This document shows positions 11,015 to 23,889 of a DNA stretch of 64,000 nucleotides, in pieces. The DNA lies in NCBI RefSeq assembly GCF_032118995.1, contig NC_092651.1, forward strand, positions 27,990,938-28,054,937, in the 5' to 3' direction. Made by a program: the position numbers and the translations under genes. Under the pieces are notes generated by a model. That model did no database searches and had not been told where the DNA came from. It saw only the letters and a program-made list of their open reading frames with translations. Source of the stretch: Asterias amurensis. Lineage: Eukaryota > Echinodermata > Asteroidea > Forcipulatida > Asteriidae. Position 1 is the first letter of the stretch. Every line of letters starts with the position of its first letter.

Positions 11015-11364
11015 AGGCAGTAGACACTATTGGTAATAATGTTAATAACTATTAACACAAAACCTGACTTGGTAAGGAGTAATGGGGAGAGGTTGGTAGT
11101 ATAAAACATTGTGAGATGCGGCTCCCTCTGAAGTGGAGTAGTTTTCGAGAAAGATTAATTTTCTACAAATTTGACTTAGAGACCACAGAATTCAAATTTG
11201 ATGTACCTTTGTGTGACAAGGGTGTTGTTCTTTCATTATTATCTCTTAACTTCGACGACCAACTGAGCTTAAATTTTCACAGGTTTGTTATTTTATGCAT
11301 AAGTTGAGATACACCAAGTGGGAAGACTGGTCTTTGACAATTACCATAAGTGTCCAAGGCTTGA
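11011..11364. mobile_element. Second TTAA MITE, abutting the first
   Basis: It begins TTAA then aggcagtagacactattggt. It ends attaccataagtgtccaaggc followed by TTGA, a one-base decay of TTAA. The inner right half (gagctta/cctaaattttcacaggtttgttatt) is shared with the first MITE, so the two are sister families sharing a 3' half. Nothing is encoded. Confidence 0.8.
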
Positions 11365-12217
11365 AGTCTTTCTTTTCACTCGCACACTTAATACTTGCTT
11401 TCTGTTCTACTAAAAAAAGGCACAAGTCTCTTGAAACCACATCCACAAGGATGTGGCTGATCCATACTTTTTGAGAGTTGTGATGGCGTGGTGCAGAATG
11501 GGCCCCCTTATGTCTAGAAGAGGCAAGTCTCTTTCAATGATGGATTTCAGCGTTGATTGTGGGTAGATTGTCCTGGTTTATGGTATAGTCCATTATGTTT
11601 CATCTGCAGTGACTATTTGGTCTGCTGTCAAGGGCCAAAAGTCTGGTGGATGTTGTCTTGCTGCCTCCCCAGACATTTACAAGTATGCGGATGTGATTAT
11701 TTGAGTACCAGAGTTGCAAAAAAGGCTAAACAAAAAATAAAAATTATATATATCTTTGATTATTATTTTTCGCTGCTGTGTTGAATGAAATCTAACCATC
11801 TCCCTGATTGTTGTACAAACTCACTCTGATTGCAAGATGCAAATATTGGTAGCTCTGGTGTACTAGTAGTACAAAAGGTATGTTATGTTGACTAGATGTA
11901 TATGTAGTCAACTGAGTTTGCCTGAATTTATTGAGCACAGGTGAAAATCTTGGTTTGGCTCTCACTGTTAAAATCTGTTTTGGTTCAAATCTGTCAGGTC
12001 TTTATGTAAACCATGTTAGTTAAAAGTTTACAATCCCAAAACGTCATCATAATTTTTTTTGCTACAAAATCATTTTGAAAGGCTTGGTTTGTGTCCTAAA
12101 ATAATCTACATACGTTCAATCATGATAATCTTGTCCAATCTTGCCAATGTGAAAATCTGAAAAACTATTATTAAATAGCCTGAAATATCTTTTAAGAAAA
12201 CACCATGTTTACTATAA
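11365..12217. other. Non-coding stretch before the duplicated block
   Basis: No gene is recognised. The sequence near 11888-11925 (gactagatgtatatgtagtc) is an early, diverged unit of the 'tagatgtagc' motif series that continues into the duplicated block. Confidence 0.45.
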
Positions 12218-13645
12218 GTGAGAATGCCATTCTGGGGTTGTCAAAATTGTTTATGATTTTTGCTTCATTTAGTTGAATCTACACTAATTTCCTACAAAGC
12301 TATCTGTCATTAAATAATGCATGTAACCTTGGCTTCATATAGAGTTAACCAATCCAGCAAGCAGTCCAAAATTTCAATAATGAACGAAAACGAGAATGTT
12401 CAACTTAGCTTATTGACAATCAAAAGGGACACATTCGAGTAAGCTATTTTGGCTAGATGTAGCCAATTGAGTTTACCAGAAGTGAGATACCAAATTCCAC
12501 TAAAGGCCCATTATACCTGCACCAATAATGATGTACTGTAGTGGTAGTTCTAATTCAGCTAGATGTAGCTTATTGAGACTACCATTGCTTATTTCAGCAA
12601 CTACTCTCTTGTCATAAGGATGTGTAGTTTATACGTGTATTCACACCAACATCCTGAAATGGCAGGCCATGATCTGAATCAGTGGCTGTGGCTTAACCAT
12701 CATGTAAAATAGGGTCAATGTCTAGGTTTCCCATAGCAACATCCTAAGTCATAACATACATGTGTAGCTACAGCAATCAACTCAGACATGCCCAGATTGT
12801 GGCAGGAGATGTACACATACCATAACAAACTTGTGGACACCACCCGTGTTCCCTTGTGCAATGTAGTGATATACTAGTTTGGCCAGGTGTGGCTGAATGA
12901 GAATGCCCAAATACGTGTTTTCCCGCTGCAAGGTAGTGGTATACTAGTTTGGCCAGGTGTGGCTAAATGAGAATGCCAAAATACATAAAGAAATTGCTTG
13001 CTGGATCATTTGGATGTAATACTACTAAAAACTAAATGACAGGCTAGATGTAGCTGAATGTGTGTGTCACAAAAGATAAAAATACCAATGTTTGTTGATT
13101 TGAAGAAATCATTTAAGATTTAAGAATGTACAGGTGCAATAAAAAATTATCACAAGCTAATAAAATAAATTTTGATACCAGATAATGGATTGAAACTGCT
13201 AATGTTGTACATAAAGCATGGCTTGCAGGACACTTGATTTGAAACATGTTTTTATGATACACACAAATACAAATTTTAGGTGCAAACTCCTAGAATTATA
13301 TGAGCCTTTCAACCGGATTTTACCTAAACATGATCAGAAATATATTGACGAGTCCAATGGGAGCCAAATGAAGATTTCATGAGGGCTTGAACTCATTCAT
13401 ATAAAACCCAAGTGAAGAAGTCGCCAATAAATCAAATTCATTCATTCATTCATTTATTATTGGTTTATTCTTAAAAAGAACAAAATCCCATGGTGACCGG
13501 AGGTCGAATTACAGGAAAATTTTATTAAGGAGAGACAAATATTTACAAAGTAAAAAATCAAATTATTTTAAAAGTTGCGAAGCAGTAAGCTGGATAAAAA
13601 TATTGCAGGCATAGTCCAAATAAACAGACTATAGATGAGATGGAC
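12218..13645 (+). repeat. Dispersed duplication, copy 1, part a
   Basis: From gtgagaatgccattctgggg to the ggcatagtccaaataaacag block near 13606-13630, this matches 28572-29980 in order and orientation with few differences and short indels. Within it the motif ggctagatgtagccaattga and variants recur near 12450, 12560, 12885, 12950 and 13045, each an imperfect short palindrome. No coding frame is conserved between copies, so it is a repeated element or segmental duplication and not a gene. Confidence 0.88.
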
Positions 13646-14735
13646 TACCATGGTCGACTGTTGACTCTTGTGTCAAAGGGCTGGTCCAGTTTGTACATGT
13701 GGGATTGGTGGAGGAATTGGTAACGCTCATTATAAGATGTACTTTCAGGCGTGGCATCACATGGTCAAGCAAGGTCACAGTGATCGACCCTAATTGGTTC
13801 AACCTCGGGCTAGTCTCCTGTCGAGGGGGTTGAATAATGGGTAGCATTGATCACAATGCCAGGTAGTGCCTTTTGGATTAAATAATTGATGCATTGATAA
13901 TTACTAAGATGCCAACAGACTTCCTTACAGCGGGGCTCAAGTCTGAAGCCCGGTTCATACTTCCTGCTAATGACAATACAATTTTAAGGTCATATGGTTG
14001 TTTTACAGTGAATGTTTCAAACACAAGTCAACTGGCATGAATTTTTCCTTAAGATTGAATAATTATTTCCACTAAATATTTGGAGGTAGTATTAGATTCC
14101 AATGAATTTGATCTAAGGTAAACATGCAGAGTTGGAACAAATCCTTTCAATGTTGATGTTTCTTTATGATGTTTCCATATGCCTCCATTGCCTTTTGTCA
14201 GTTGTCAATTGCTTGGGAATTTTACCAATCTTGGGAACTAAAGGAAAATTTGATAAACCGGAAAATCTTGGGAAATGTTAGACCCATGTCACTCCTTGGT
14301 TTTTTAAGATGGTTTTTAGTATTTGTTTTAAACACTTCACTAAGATAAGGTTTTTGTAAGGATTTGTGATGTATGGGAAATGTATGGGAAATCTTTTGGA
14401 AATTTCAGTTGGGTTATAATCTCAGATTGGCATTGGCCACTATAAACATGATACATTAAATGTATGCAGTCGATTTTTACAGCTTAGTTTAAGCCATTTT
14501 TGACCTCTCTGACTAAAGATACAGATACAGACTAGAGGTGTCAAAAATATAATTATTTTGATTGGTTTGATTGCAAAGTTATTGGAAAAAAAACCTATAG
14601 CAGGGGCAGGGGCCCATGAAGGACCTCAGAAATTGTTTGGTTACTACATGTAGTTGCTCCGTGGTGCATTCTAAGGTGAATCCTTGTCACTTTTCCCATA
14701 TTATTTTTAGGGAAATATTGTTTAAAGTTTGTAAG
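13646..14735. other. Segment present only in copy 1 of the duplication
   Basis: Copy 2 jumps from gatggcctaccat to ttttagagaaatattggatt at about 30000, while copy 1 has about 1.1 kb between the matching positions. No inverted ends are visible on the extra segment, so a deletion in copy 2 is as likely as an insertion in copy 1. No gene is recognised in it. Confidence 0.6.
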
Positions 14736-14739
14736 AAAT

Positions 14740-15052
14740 ACTGGATTTCTAAACACTAACTTGGAATAAAAGCAATGAATAGATACTCATTCCTCAGTTT
14801 TGTTTACATTTGATTATCGTTGGAAAGTCAATCTAAAACAAAATATGGCTTGACTTAGACAGAACTGCAACAGAAAGGATTTTGTTTGCAAGTGTCTCCT
14901 GAAACCATGATGACTGTTTTGAAACATCAAGTTTTCGACTCATTTATGAAAAATTATATAGCAATTCAAACATAAATACTTCAATGCTCATCAGGGGCAT
15001 TGCCAAAGATATAATACAAAAATATATTTCATAACTCATGTACATGTACATG
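14740..15052 (+). repeat. Dispersed duplication, copy 1, part b
   Basis: Sequence from tggatttctaaacactaact through acatcaagttttcgactcat to catcaggggcattgccaaag and ttcataactcatgtacat matches 30014-30328. It continues copy 1 up to the point where the 2.6 kb TIR element begins. Confidence 0.85.
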
Positions 15053-15060
15053 TAGGCCTA

Positions 15061-17633
15061 TACACTGTTATTTCGGTTGTGTTAAATCTTACACAACTTG
15101 TGTAAAAGTTTACACAACCCCTGTTTACTATATGAACCTAGCAACTGTTGTGTAAACGGTTTACACAACCCCAGTTGTGTAGTTTTTAAACAACAGTTGT
15201 GTGATAATTGTACACAATTATGTGTAAAAGGTTTTTACACAACTAGTTGTGTAAACGGTTTACACATTAATTGGTTAAAAATATTACACAACTTGTGTAA
15301 AATTTTACACAACCCCTGTTTACTATATGAACCTAGCAACTGTTGTGTAAACGGTTTACACAACCCCAGTTGTGTAGTTTTTAAACAACAGTTGTGTGAA
15401 AGTGTACACAATTATGTGTAAAAGATTTTTAACCAAGTAGCTGTGTAAACTGTTTACACAATAATTGGGTATACTTAATTACACATCATTTTGTAAAATG
15501 AAATTCTACAAAATTATGTGTATAGTACCAAATTAGCTATTATTGTGCAAACTTTTTACATAACAATCAGTTAATTTGTTTCCACAATTATAGTTGTTCA
15601 CAATGTATTAATATTTAGTTGTGGAACGCCCATTTTTAAGCAAAGTGTAGACACATAATGAGAAAATAATTCAGCAACTTGTTTTTAACGATATTTAAAT
15701 GAATTTTATTGGTAAAAACTGCACCAATCATACATTCATTCTTCACAAATGACAATAAAAATGTGCTGGTCACCAGCCAATATCGACCTCATGTTGACAA
15801 AATGGTCCAAGAGAGAACTTGGCAAAGGCCAAAATGCTTTGCGCAATAGCAGGTTTTTAATATTGCTTGTTAAACATGTTTTTCAAGAGCAACACGCTTT
15901 GTTGTGTCACTTAGACAAACTGTAATTTAGTTATAAAATGACGCAAAAAGGAATGCAACATGACAAACAAACTGTCCACTTTTCAAACATCCAGCTTCCC
16001 CTTGTAAATACTGTTTTGCAGTCAATTGTTCATTTTAAACTCTTCAATGAAACAAGTTCATCCACTCGGTCCATCCAGATAGTCATGTTGGTAGCTCCAG
16101 GGAGCTGGTTTTTGCTATTCTTCTTGCATTTCCTAACAGTATAGGCGTGTATTGAATAGTGTGGCTGATAGTTCATGATTGTTCTACATCCAGCAGTAGC
16201 ACATAATAATCTCCATAGCTTGACGTTCAGAATCCAACTAGTACTCATCCTTAACTAATTAGTTTGTGCTGTAGCAAGTTCCACCAAGTGAGAAGGATGA
16301 ATGGCAGTGGCTGGTGCTTCAATGCAGGAATGCTGATTATGTAGTGTTGGATATCGGTTACGTACCACCCTGTTTAAAAAAGAAAGACAACTTTGAAATA
16401 GTCTGAATGAACAGATACTTAAAACACAGAATCAAGTAGCTGAAAGTAGGCCTACAAAAAAAAACATGAGGGACCACTAGTTAGTCCCACCAGCACGACT
16501 TTAGGTTAGGGCATAATTGTTTTTCTTCCAGTTGCTTTGCATTTTTTTCACAATGTACGTACGAGTCTAAAATTCCCTGCAATGTTTTGCAGTTAAAATT
16601 TCTTTGCATCATACCAAATAATTCCATATACCGAATAATAATTTTCAAGCCCTTATAAAAGCCCAAATAAATACTATTTTCAGCTAACTAAACAGTGTTT
16701 TGCAAGAACAATTTATGTCAAATCGTCAGAAGATATACAAACAAATGTCCATGAAAAATGTTCAAGCCTTCACACAATGCTGTGCATGTTAGACCATGGA
16801 GCGCTCCGAAACACACGCGGGTTGTCCGTGTGCGTGGTACATGGGGAACTAAAAATCAATATTGTTATACATGTACATGTACTCTGAGTTGGAGATAAGT
16901 CGAGTTGACGAAATAGACATGATTGAATGATAGAACTAGTCGGAAAATACAGCAAAACTGACTTGAATAACTAATGTTAAAACTGTCAAACTTATTTTTA
17001 AAAGTGTCTGCATTGAATGACCAAACTTCTCATGGGTTGACCTCTCTCATGGGCCCAATATTGATCTGACTACGGAGGGTTAAAAATCTTATAGTTACAT
17101 GCAAACTCTAAATTTTCGCTGCACAGTGTGCAGCGTTGTGACAATGGCCTTTACGATCCGCCATGTCCGCGTAACCCGTTGTCATCGACGAGGTAAAAAC
17201 TTATAATTTTATGCTAATTTACCGAAAGCCAACTGACAGATACCCACACAAAATGGTCCTTATTACGGTACTCTTCGTTCAAACCATTGAATTGTTATTT
17301 ACTTACCGCCACAATGAACAAAATCTTCAAATCCCCGCTGCTTTTGTCGACAGTAGCGGCAAAGTACGTTAGCCATTTTGTTTTGTCCGTTTTGTTTGCC
17401 AAGCAAAAGTACTTCGTGATTGGTTGCTTTTTGATCACGTGCTTCAAAGTTTACACAATAGTTGTGTAAAACTCAGTTTTGGAGGTTTTATCGATTTATA
17501 ATATTTAACTTGCATTACACAACTAGCATTGTACACAACTTGGAAGTGAGTACACAACGTTGTGTACAAATTACACAAGTTGTTTAAAAAAGATTTTACA
17601 CAACGTTTTTTTACACAGCAGAATAACAGTGTA
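15061..17633. mobile_element. 2.6 kb TIR element with subterminal ACACAA arrays
   Basis: The left end tacactgttatttcggttgtg and the right end in reverse (tacactgttattctgctgtg) match. Both ends carry dense arrays of ttacacaac and gttgtgtaa words, about 580 bases on the left (15080-15640) and about 180 on the right (17450-17625). Most words pair into short palindromes. Inside the left array a 200 bp unit is duplicated (15088-15270 and 15290-15440). The body (15650-17450) has no transposase frame, so the element is non-autonomous. Copy 2 of the flanking duplication lacks it entirely, which supports insertion after duplication. Confidence 0.85.
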
Positions 17634-17656
17634 TGTAGTTAATAAACTAACATTAA

Positions 17657-17815
17657 ACTGTCAATGCCCATCTGGGGCATTGCTGAAGATGGCAGCACAT
17701 CCTCTTAACAGATTCTTGCTGTCCACTGATCCAGCAACAAAGGAGTCCCAAAGCTTGAAAAGCTTGCCCTGGTTGCTGTGTCTTGTCTTCGTTGCTGCTT
17801 GGTAAGTTTCTGTTA
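17657..17815 (+). repeat. Dispersed duplication, copy 1, part c
   Basis: The stretch ctgtcaatgcccatctgggg through agatggcagcacatcctc and gcttgaaaagcttgccctgg to taagtttctgtta matches 30330-30490. In copy 2 it follows part b directly; here the 2.6 kb TIR element separates them. Confidence 0.88.
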
Positions 17816-17849
17816 TGGCTTTTATTGTATCTTTCTTTATCAGCTTACC

Positions 17850-19005
17850 TACACTCAGAAAACAAACGGTAAAAAGATGTTATGTAAAAAAAGTTGTGTA
17901 AGAAACTACCTAAATTAAGTAAAACACGGCCAAAAATATGTACTGATTTGTAGTGTAAAAAAATCTATACATGTTTTGAGAGTAAGTATTGCAGTTAACC
18001 ACAGTTATGTAAGATTTACCGAAGTAAAGAGAAACTTTACATGGCATTGGTAGGTCTTACAAGGAACTGTGAAAAAAATCCGGTGTTTACATGCAAGTGA
18101 TGTTTTTCCCCTCGTGTGCGCACGCGCGTCTGCGTGACAAGTTGCTAACGTCTCAGTCCATGCAGTCATGTCGTTCGTGCTCGTCGAGCAAAAGTAACAA
18201 GAATGGAGATTTTTGCTCCTAGGTGGACGTATTAAAAGGTGAGTTTCTCAAAAGTCATATCTACTGATGTGTGTCGTATTATTATTTGTTAGTGTTTACA
18301 ACCATTCTGACCTACATGTTTGCCATGAACTTGAAGATGTCTACGGCGCTATAGTGCTGATATAGCAAAACATGTTGCAACACGTTACAACACATGCTCA
18401 CTTTATAGCGCTGCAGACATGTTCAAGTTTATGACAAAAATGTAGGCCGAAATGGTTGTAAAAACTAACAAATAATAATACGACACACATCAGTCTGTGT
18501 GTATGACTGCAGATCGCAATTGTTTTTGAGAAACTCACCTTTCATTACGTCCATCAAGGAGCAAAATCCCCATGCTTGTAACTTTTGCTCGACGAGCACG
18601 AACAGGCAGTAAGGCCTTACTCAAACGTTCAGCTGGGAAAAGGGTACAACGGTAAAAATATGTAATTTTGTACGACTACACACATCCAAGTAAACATTTT
18701 ACCTAAACAAACAGTAAAATAATAATAATTACACAGCTATAAGGTAAATTAAAGTTTTAACCCATACAAAGGGTAACGCGGAATAGTTTTACATGTCATA
18801 AAAGTGTAAGGTTTACACAATCAATGTGTAATATTTTACATATCTAGCGTTTACTTAAAATTTAGGTAAATATGTTTACTCCTAAACGAAGTAAGTTTGT
18901 AAGTATTTGTTGTGTAAGTTTTACCCTGCAACGAACTGGTAAAAGTTTACCCAACTGTTAGCAGGTTCACCCCCTGCCTCTAAAACAAATATTTTTCTGA
19001 GTGTA
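17850..19005. mobile_element. 1.16 kb TIR element with TTAC subterminal repeats and an internal palindrome
   Basis: The left end tacactcagaaaacaaa and the right end in reverse, tacactcagaaaaat, match, with TA at both borders. Both flanks are rich in gtaaa and tttac words (17880-18060 and 18650-18960), parallel to the ACACAA arrays of the 2.6 kb element 200 bases to its left, whose ends also start TACACT. The middle holds a separate large inverted repeat (18172-18612). No protein is encoded. Confidence 0.8.
18172..18612. repeat. Fold-back palindrome, arms about 200 bp
   Basis: The left arm contains gttcgtgctcgtcgagcaaa, aaaggtgagtttctcaaaa, cgtattattatttgttagt and cttgaagatgtctacggcgc. The right arm repeats each as its reverse complement in opposite order, with scattered mismatches. 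Such an arm pair would form a long hairpin in single-stranded DNA or RNA. It may be a separate fold-back element nested in the 1.16 kb TIR element. Confidence 0.85.
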
Positions 19006-21766
19006 TAAATAAGCATATGATGACAACAACCAAACGATGACACAACCTTTAACTACTTGGCTTATTTTTGTAAGCAGCACGACTCTTTCTTGGAATATTT
19101 CCAGCAGGTTCCCATGTCTGTTGTTTGTAGCCCTGCCACTTCACCTTGTGCAACACTTTTCCACCTTCCTTTTTCTTCCCAGTTAAGAACTGTACCTCAT
19201 ATACATCGGACTCTGTGTCTAAAAAGGATGGAAAGTTAAGTCACACATAATTAATGTTAGAAAAGCAAATCCATTTTGGCTGTTGGCACATTATTAGAAC
19301 ATGATGAGTGTAGTTCAGTTCTACTGTGAACCCTTTACCAATGGCGAATCTGTTTGATAAAATTCAAACATGTTAAGTTTGATTTTGGAAAGGGGTTGCA
19401 TCATTACCTTTTCTAACAAATTTGTTAAGGTTTAATTACTTAAAGGGTCCATGGAAATGCAATTTCTTTTTAAATGCAATCCTAAGAGATGCACCTTCTC
19501 TAAGAAAACAAAAAATGTATATTTTATGGAGATTGCACTGTCTAATTATTATCAATTTTTGGTATGATGAAAGGGGGCACATCTCAAAAAATTATTCAGC
19601 TGTTGATTTTATAACTCTTGGATTTATGTGGAAATTATGACACAAAATATAAACTTTCCCATATGACCAGTGCACTATCTTGCCTGGTAGAAAGGCCCTG
19701 GAATGTACAAAGTCACTCTTTTGGTTAACCAAAGGTCACATGGTCTACAAGTATAAGAATGTGTTTTACCATTACTATTCCCAAACTGAATCAATAGATC
19801 ACTTCTTGCATTCATGTAGGGAGTGTGATTAAGGAAGAACACATTTCTCTTCTTCCAGCCGACTCATTGGACAGTGTTTCGCAGATGGTGCTCCGGATTG
19901 GTTCATTCATTGCCCCTTGCCCGCCCACCCGCCATTCAATCCGCCCTTTTGGTCAGGTTACTTTCGTGTTGTACTAAGCATGGTTCTCCGGATTGGTTCA
20001 TTCATTGCCGCGCAGGGTCGAAAGGGTCGAAGAGGCTGGGTGCCAGGACAAAACCGAAACCAATCTCACGAATTTGCATTGAATAGATGAAGTACGTAGA
20101 TTGATGTTTCGCAGGCGACCATGTGTCAACCACTGGTCGATGTTGATATCAGACTTCCTAGAAATCCTTCTGACAGGTGATTTGTTGAAAAGATTATATG
20201 GAGAACATTTATAAAAAAACATTCACTTCCAAACGGCATGAGAATTATCATGATGGACAAGGATGGGATCAAACGGAAGCTTTATAATTTGGAAACATTG
20301 GGTAGGGCCGGCTATAGGTTGGAAGGTGTCTAAGGGAACTTTACAATTAATAACATTTTGGGGTTGGGGGGGGGGCCTTACACAAAGAGCCATTTTGGTC
20401 AGTGTATTGTGAGTGGTGTATTGTCTGGTTTGAGACAGGCCACCTGTTGCTTGGGGTGAAGGCGGTCGCCGTGGGACCACTTTAGGTTGACAGTGGGTGG
20501 CGACCTCTCGGACTTACAAAAATCTCCAAACAGAAATTGCACTATTGATGCAAACTACGTATCTTGCTGTTTTTAAACTATGGACACTATCTTTTGCCAG
20601 TAAACTCAAATGAGTACATGAATACCGTTTTAGAATACGGTCTGTTCATGGAGGTATAATGTTGCAGTTTCAGAGATTAACCCATTACGGAAGTTTGTGA
20701 AACCATTCCTTACTCTATGGTGAAACTTATACACATACGTCAAAGGCTCTTTTGAAGCTGTAAAAAAAGAACTTTGCTTTGCATTTGGTCAAAGTTGTTA
20801 AGCAAAACGACATTAAGTTTCCTTTTGAATAAGTCCATTCCCAAAATTGGTTAGAGCAGTGTGTCGGTCAGGTCTCAGAATGTACATTTTGCCAAATCCA
20901 TTTTGTAGCCTAATTTAGCAATCGGCCCGTCGGGTTGGTTACTGATGGAGATAATATTAACAAAAGAGACCTCGTGCGGCTGATTGGGGTACATTTTTAG
21001 GAGTTTGTCTATTGACCCAAACTGGACGTAACAAACCCTAAACATAACTTGACATGCTTTCTGAAAGTGAAATAAGTTAGAGAAAATTAAGGAGTGAGGA
21101 CGAATTTATCGTTTTTATTTAGTTTGTACGATATAGGGTTCCAGAGATATGGGATGTATGGAGGTTTGTTCCTAGAGCAGCAGGAACATGAATGCGGTCA
21201 GAAATTGTGTCAGTTGTCGTTAAAATTTCGCGAGATGCAATAAGCCCTAAGTGACAATAAAACAAAACCAGACCTGCCAAGTCTCACGCATTAGGCGTGA
21301 GACTCACGCATTTGGTCTCTGTCTCATGCTCACACGCACATCAACCATTATTGGGTGAGAGCGGGAAAAAAAATTAACAAAATTTTTTGTACAACTTTGT
21401 ACAAGCAGAGCACAAATTTGCAGATTGCGCACGCTTTTGCTCATCCAGTAGGTTCAGCTAAAATTCGGCAGAGCGCTTAACGCTTATTGCGCACAAGTTT
21501 GTTCCGATTCTTTTAGCAAATTCGTTGAAATGCGCTCCACTAGCGAAGACACAACAGGCAGAAGAAGTGAGTGATTGATTTTGGACATCATTTTTAGTGT
21601 ATTTTTTTTAAGTTTGGAAGGAAAAAATCTGACACAATCGAACCTCCACATTAACTATCAACATCTCCTGTGTACCTCACGTGAGTTTTAATTATTCTGA
21701 GGAGGTTTTTGATGCATTTTGAAACACTTTTTTGTCCACAATTAAATTTCAGATTTTTAAATTTGT

Positions 21767-21803
<37 letters not shown>

Positions 21804-23860
21804 TTGGGCGGAGATTTAGAAAGGCCTTCTTAAACATTGGAGGGGGGTTGAGCTTTGAAAAATCTCACACATAGCTGGCCTCTGGGCATCTCTGCCTGCA
21901 AAACACTTTTTTGACGTTCACGTTAAGTGCTCCCGTTACATGCAGCCTATTGACCAGAAAGTTTACAAGACCAATTCAGATGAGAATAAACTCTTACCGC
22001 CCCCGCCCCCCCCCCCCCAAAAAATAAAAAAAAAACAGTAGATAAATTAGATTTGTGGCACACAGCATGTTCCAAAAACTCGCTTTACGTATAGTGCTGT
22101 AGCAACGCTATGTATCGTGGGACGTAAAAATTTCATTTTTGACGATGTTTTTAAAAAGGAAATGCAAGCATTATGAATGTATATTGAGTGTGTAAAGAAC
22201 GTTTTGGTAGTGTAGTACAAAAGTTATTGCTGGCTAACGGTCAGCTTCACCTATCAGCGCTGATTTGAAAACGTGTAACGTTAAGGTCGCCCAACATATT
22301 AGACCCCTATAAGGATCACGGGGGAGCCTTATAGTTTCTAGATGCATAAGGTACGTCGTCTTACCCAAAACGAGGTGGGTACAGCCACTGCAAGTAGTGG
22401 CGGACGTGCGAAATAGCTTCGTTTTGGGTTAGAATTATAACGCCATGCATAAATATTGAGAGAGGCGAATAACACCCCCACCCACATTTCGAAATATTTG
22501 TGTAAAGGATTTTTATATCCTAGTGGGGTGCCGCGCGAAGCGCATTAAAGCAAAGCTTGCTGGTGACTTTGGCAATGGAGAGTGGGATCAAATTCCGGAC
22601 ATGACACTTGTGTCCTTGAGCAAGGCATCAACCATAAATTGCTTATTACCCATTAGGTGTGTAAATGATGACATTACATTGGACTAACAAGTTTAGCGCA
22701 ATATACGTGTTGTAGGCTCCTCCTTAGTATTTGCATTCAAGTAGCACTCAAGTACTACTGGAGTTCTGAATCGTACTTAGCCATCAGATACTCATACTCA
22801 AAGGCACTCGATACTCAACTCTGATTCTGAGTAACCTGTGGACAAAATACCACTTTCATGTGTTAATACAAGGAATCAAGAAAAGCTCTAGAAAAAGTAA
22901 AAGTGAAGTTTTCCATCGTGTATTTATGTTTAATTTTTTTCACAAGCACACAAAGAGGATACTTAATATAGTTGGAAGGTTTAAAAGGTGTAAAAAAAAA
23001 AGGGGGAAAAAAGGAGGAGTACATCTTCACATCATCATGGCATGGTTAGCTCCATTAATAGTTACTTAGTGCCAATACTCTGGACTAGAGTTGGCACTAC
23101 AATGAGGCTAGGCATGGGTCAACTCCAGTCCAAGGCCAGGGGCCTCACAGGGCCAGGCTCAAGCTCACCTCAAGCTCAAGGACAAGGCTACCTTGATCAA
23201 ATTCTTACTTTATAAACACTTACCTCTCCTCTTGTTTAAAATGATCACCTCAAATACTGGGCTGTGTTGCCCCCCTTTGTAACGAAATTACTTCAAGACT
23301 GAGCGATATGCCACCTTTGGATCGATTTTCAGCAGTGTACATGTATGTACATATGTATGTCATGTACACTGTAATTTACGTGTGTACGTGTGTGATGTAC
23401 AAAACGTGTGTATGTACTTGTACAGTATGTGATTCATACATGTGATGCATGAATACAGGTCAAGGCCGGTCAAGACAATACATGGAATAACAAATGGTTC
23501 GTAAACACAACACTGTCTATTTTGCATAAATCTATTAGCGTCTATATGACTTTCTGAAGTGTTTTTTTGGTTCGTTTCATGCGAGGTTTGTTCACAGATT
23601 TTAGTTTTAGGAGTTGACTAGGACTTTTGAAATACTACATGTACATGTATTAAAAATCTGAGAATTCCAATCTTAGCTTCAAGCACACATGACTGCTAAC
23701 CCAAAACTTAAAGTATGCGTTCTCGCCCCACTCAGGAATGCTACATGACCTTCTTTAGTAGGCCCTAATACTTTAGTACATAAAAGAAATATTATTATTG
23801 CTACCTTAATCCTAACGTTTATGTACAGAATCAGATATTTTACTCATGACCATGAAATCG
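19006..23860. other. Intergenic DNA with minor repeats
   Basis: No gene is supported. Small items: a direct repeat of ctccggattggttcattcat at 19889 and 19985; the palindrome ctcacgcattaggcgtgag at 21283; a poly-A run of about 30 at 21771-21800, possibly a retroposon tail; a C-rich/A-rich block at 21999-22036; an imperfect hairpin at 22340-22452 with acccaaaacga pairing with tcgttttgggt and atgcat at both outer ends; and a gtacatgt/gtgtgtac-rich alternating purine-pyrimidine tract at 23336-23450. Confidence 0.5.
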
Positions 23861-23889
23861 ATTATGAGTACATGTACTTGTGGCTAATT

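Noticed and set aside
15098..15421. Cys/Asn-rich 107-residue protein
   Set aside because: The frame follows a duplicated unit in the ACACAA subterminal array of a TIR element.
17850..18980. Interstitial telomeric repeat
   Set aside because: Words such as gtaaa and ttac recur but no TTAGGG-type array is present; inverted ends identify a transposon.
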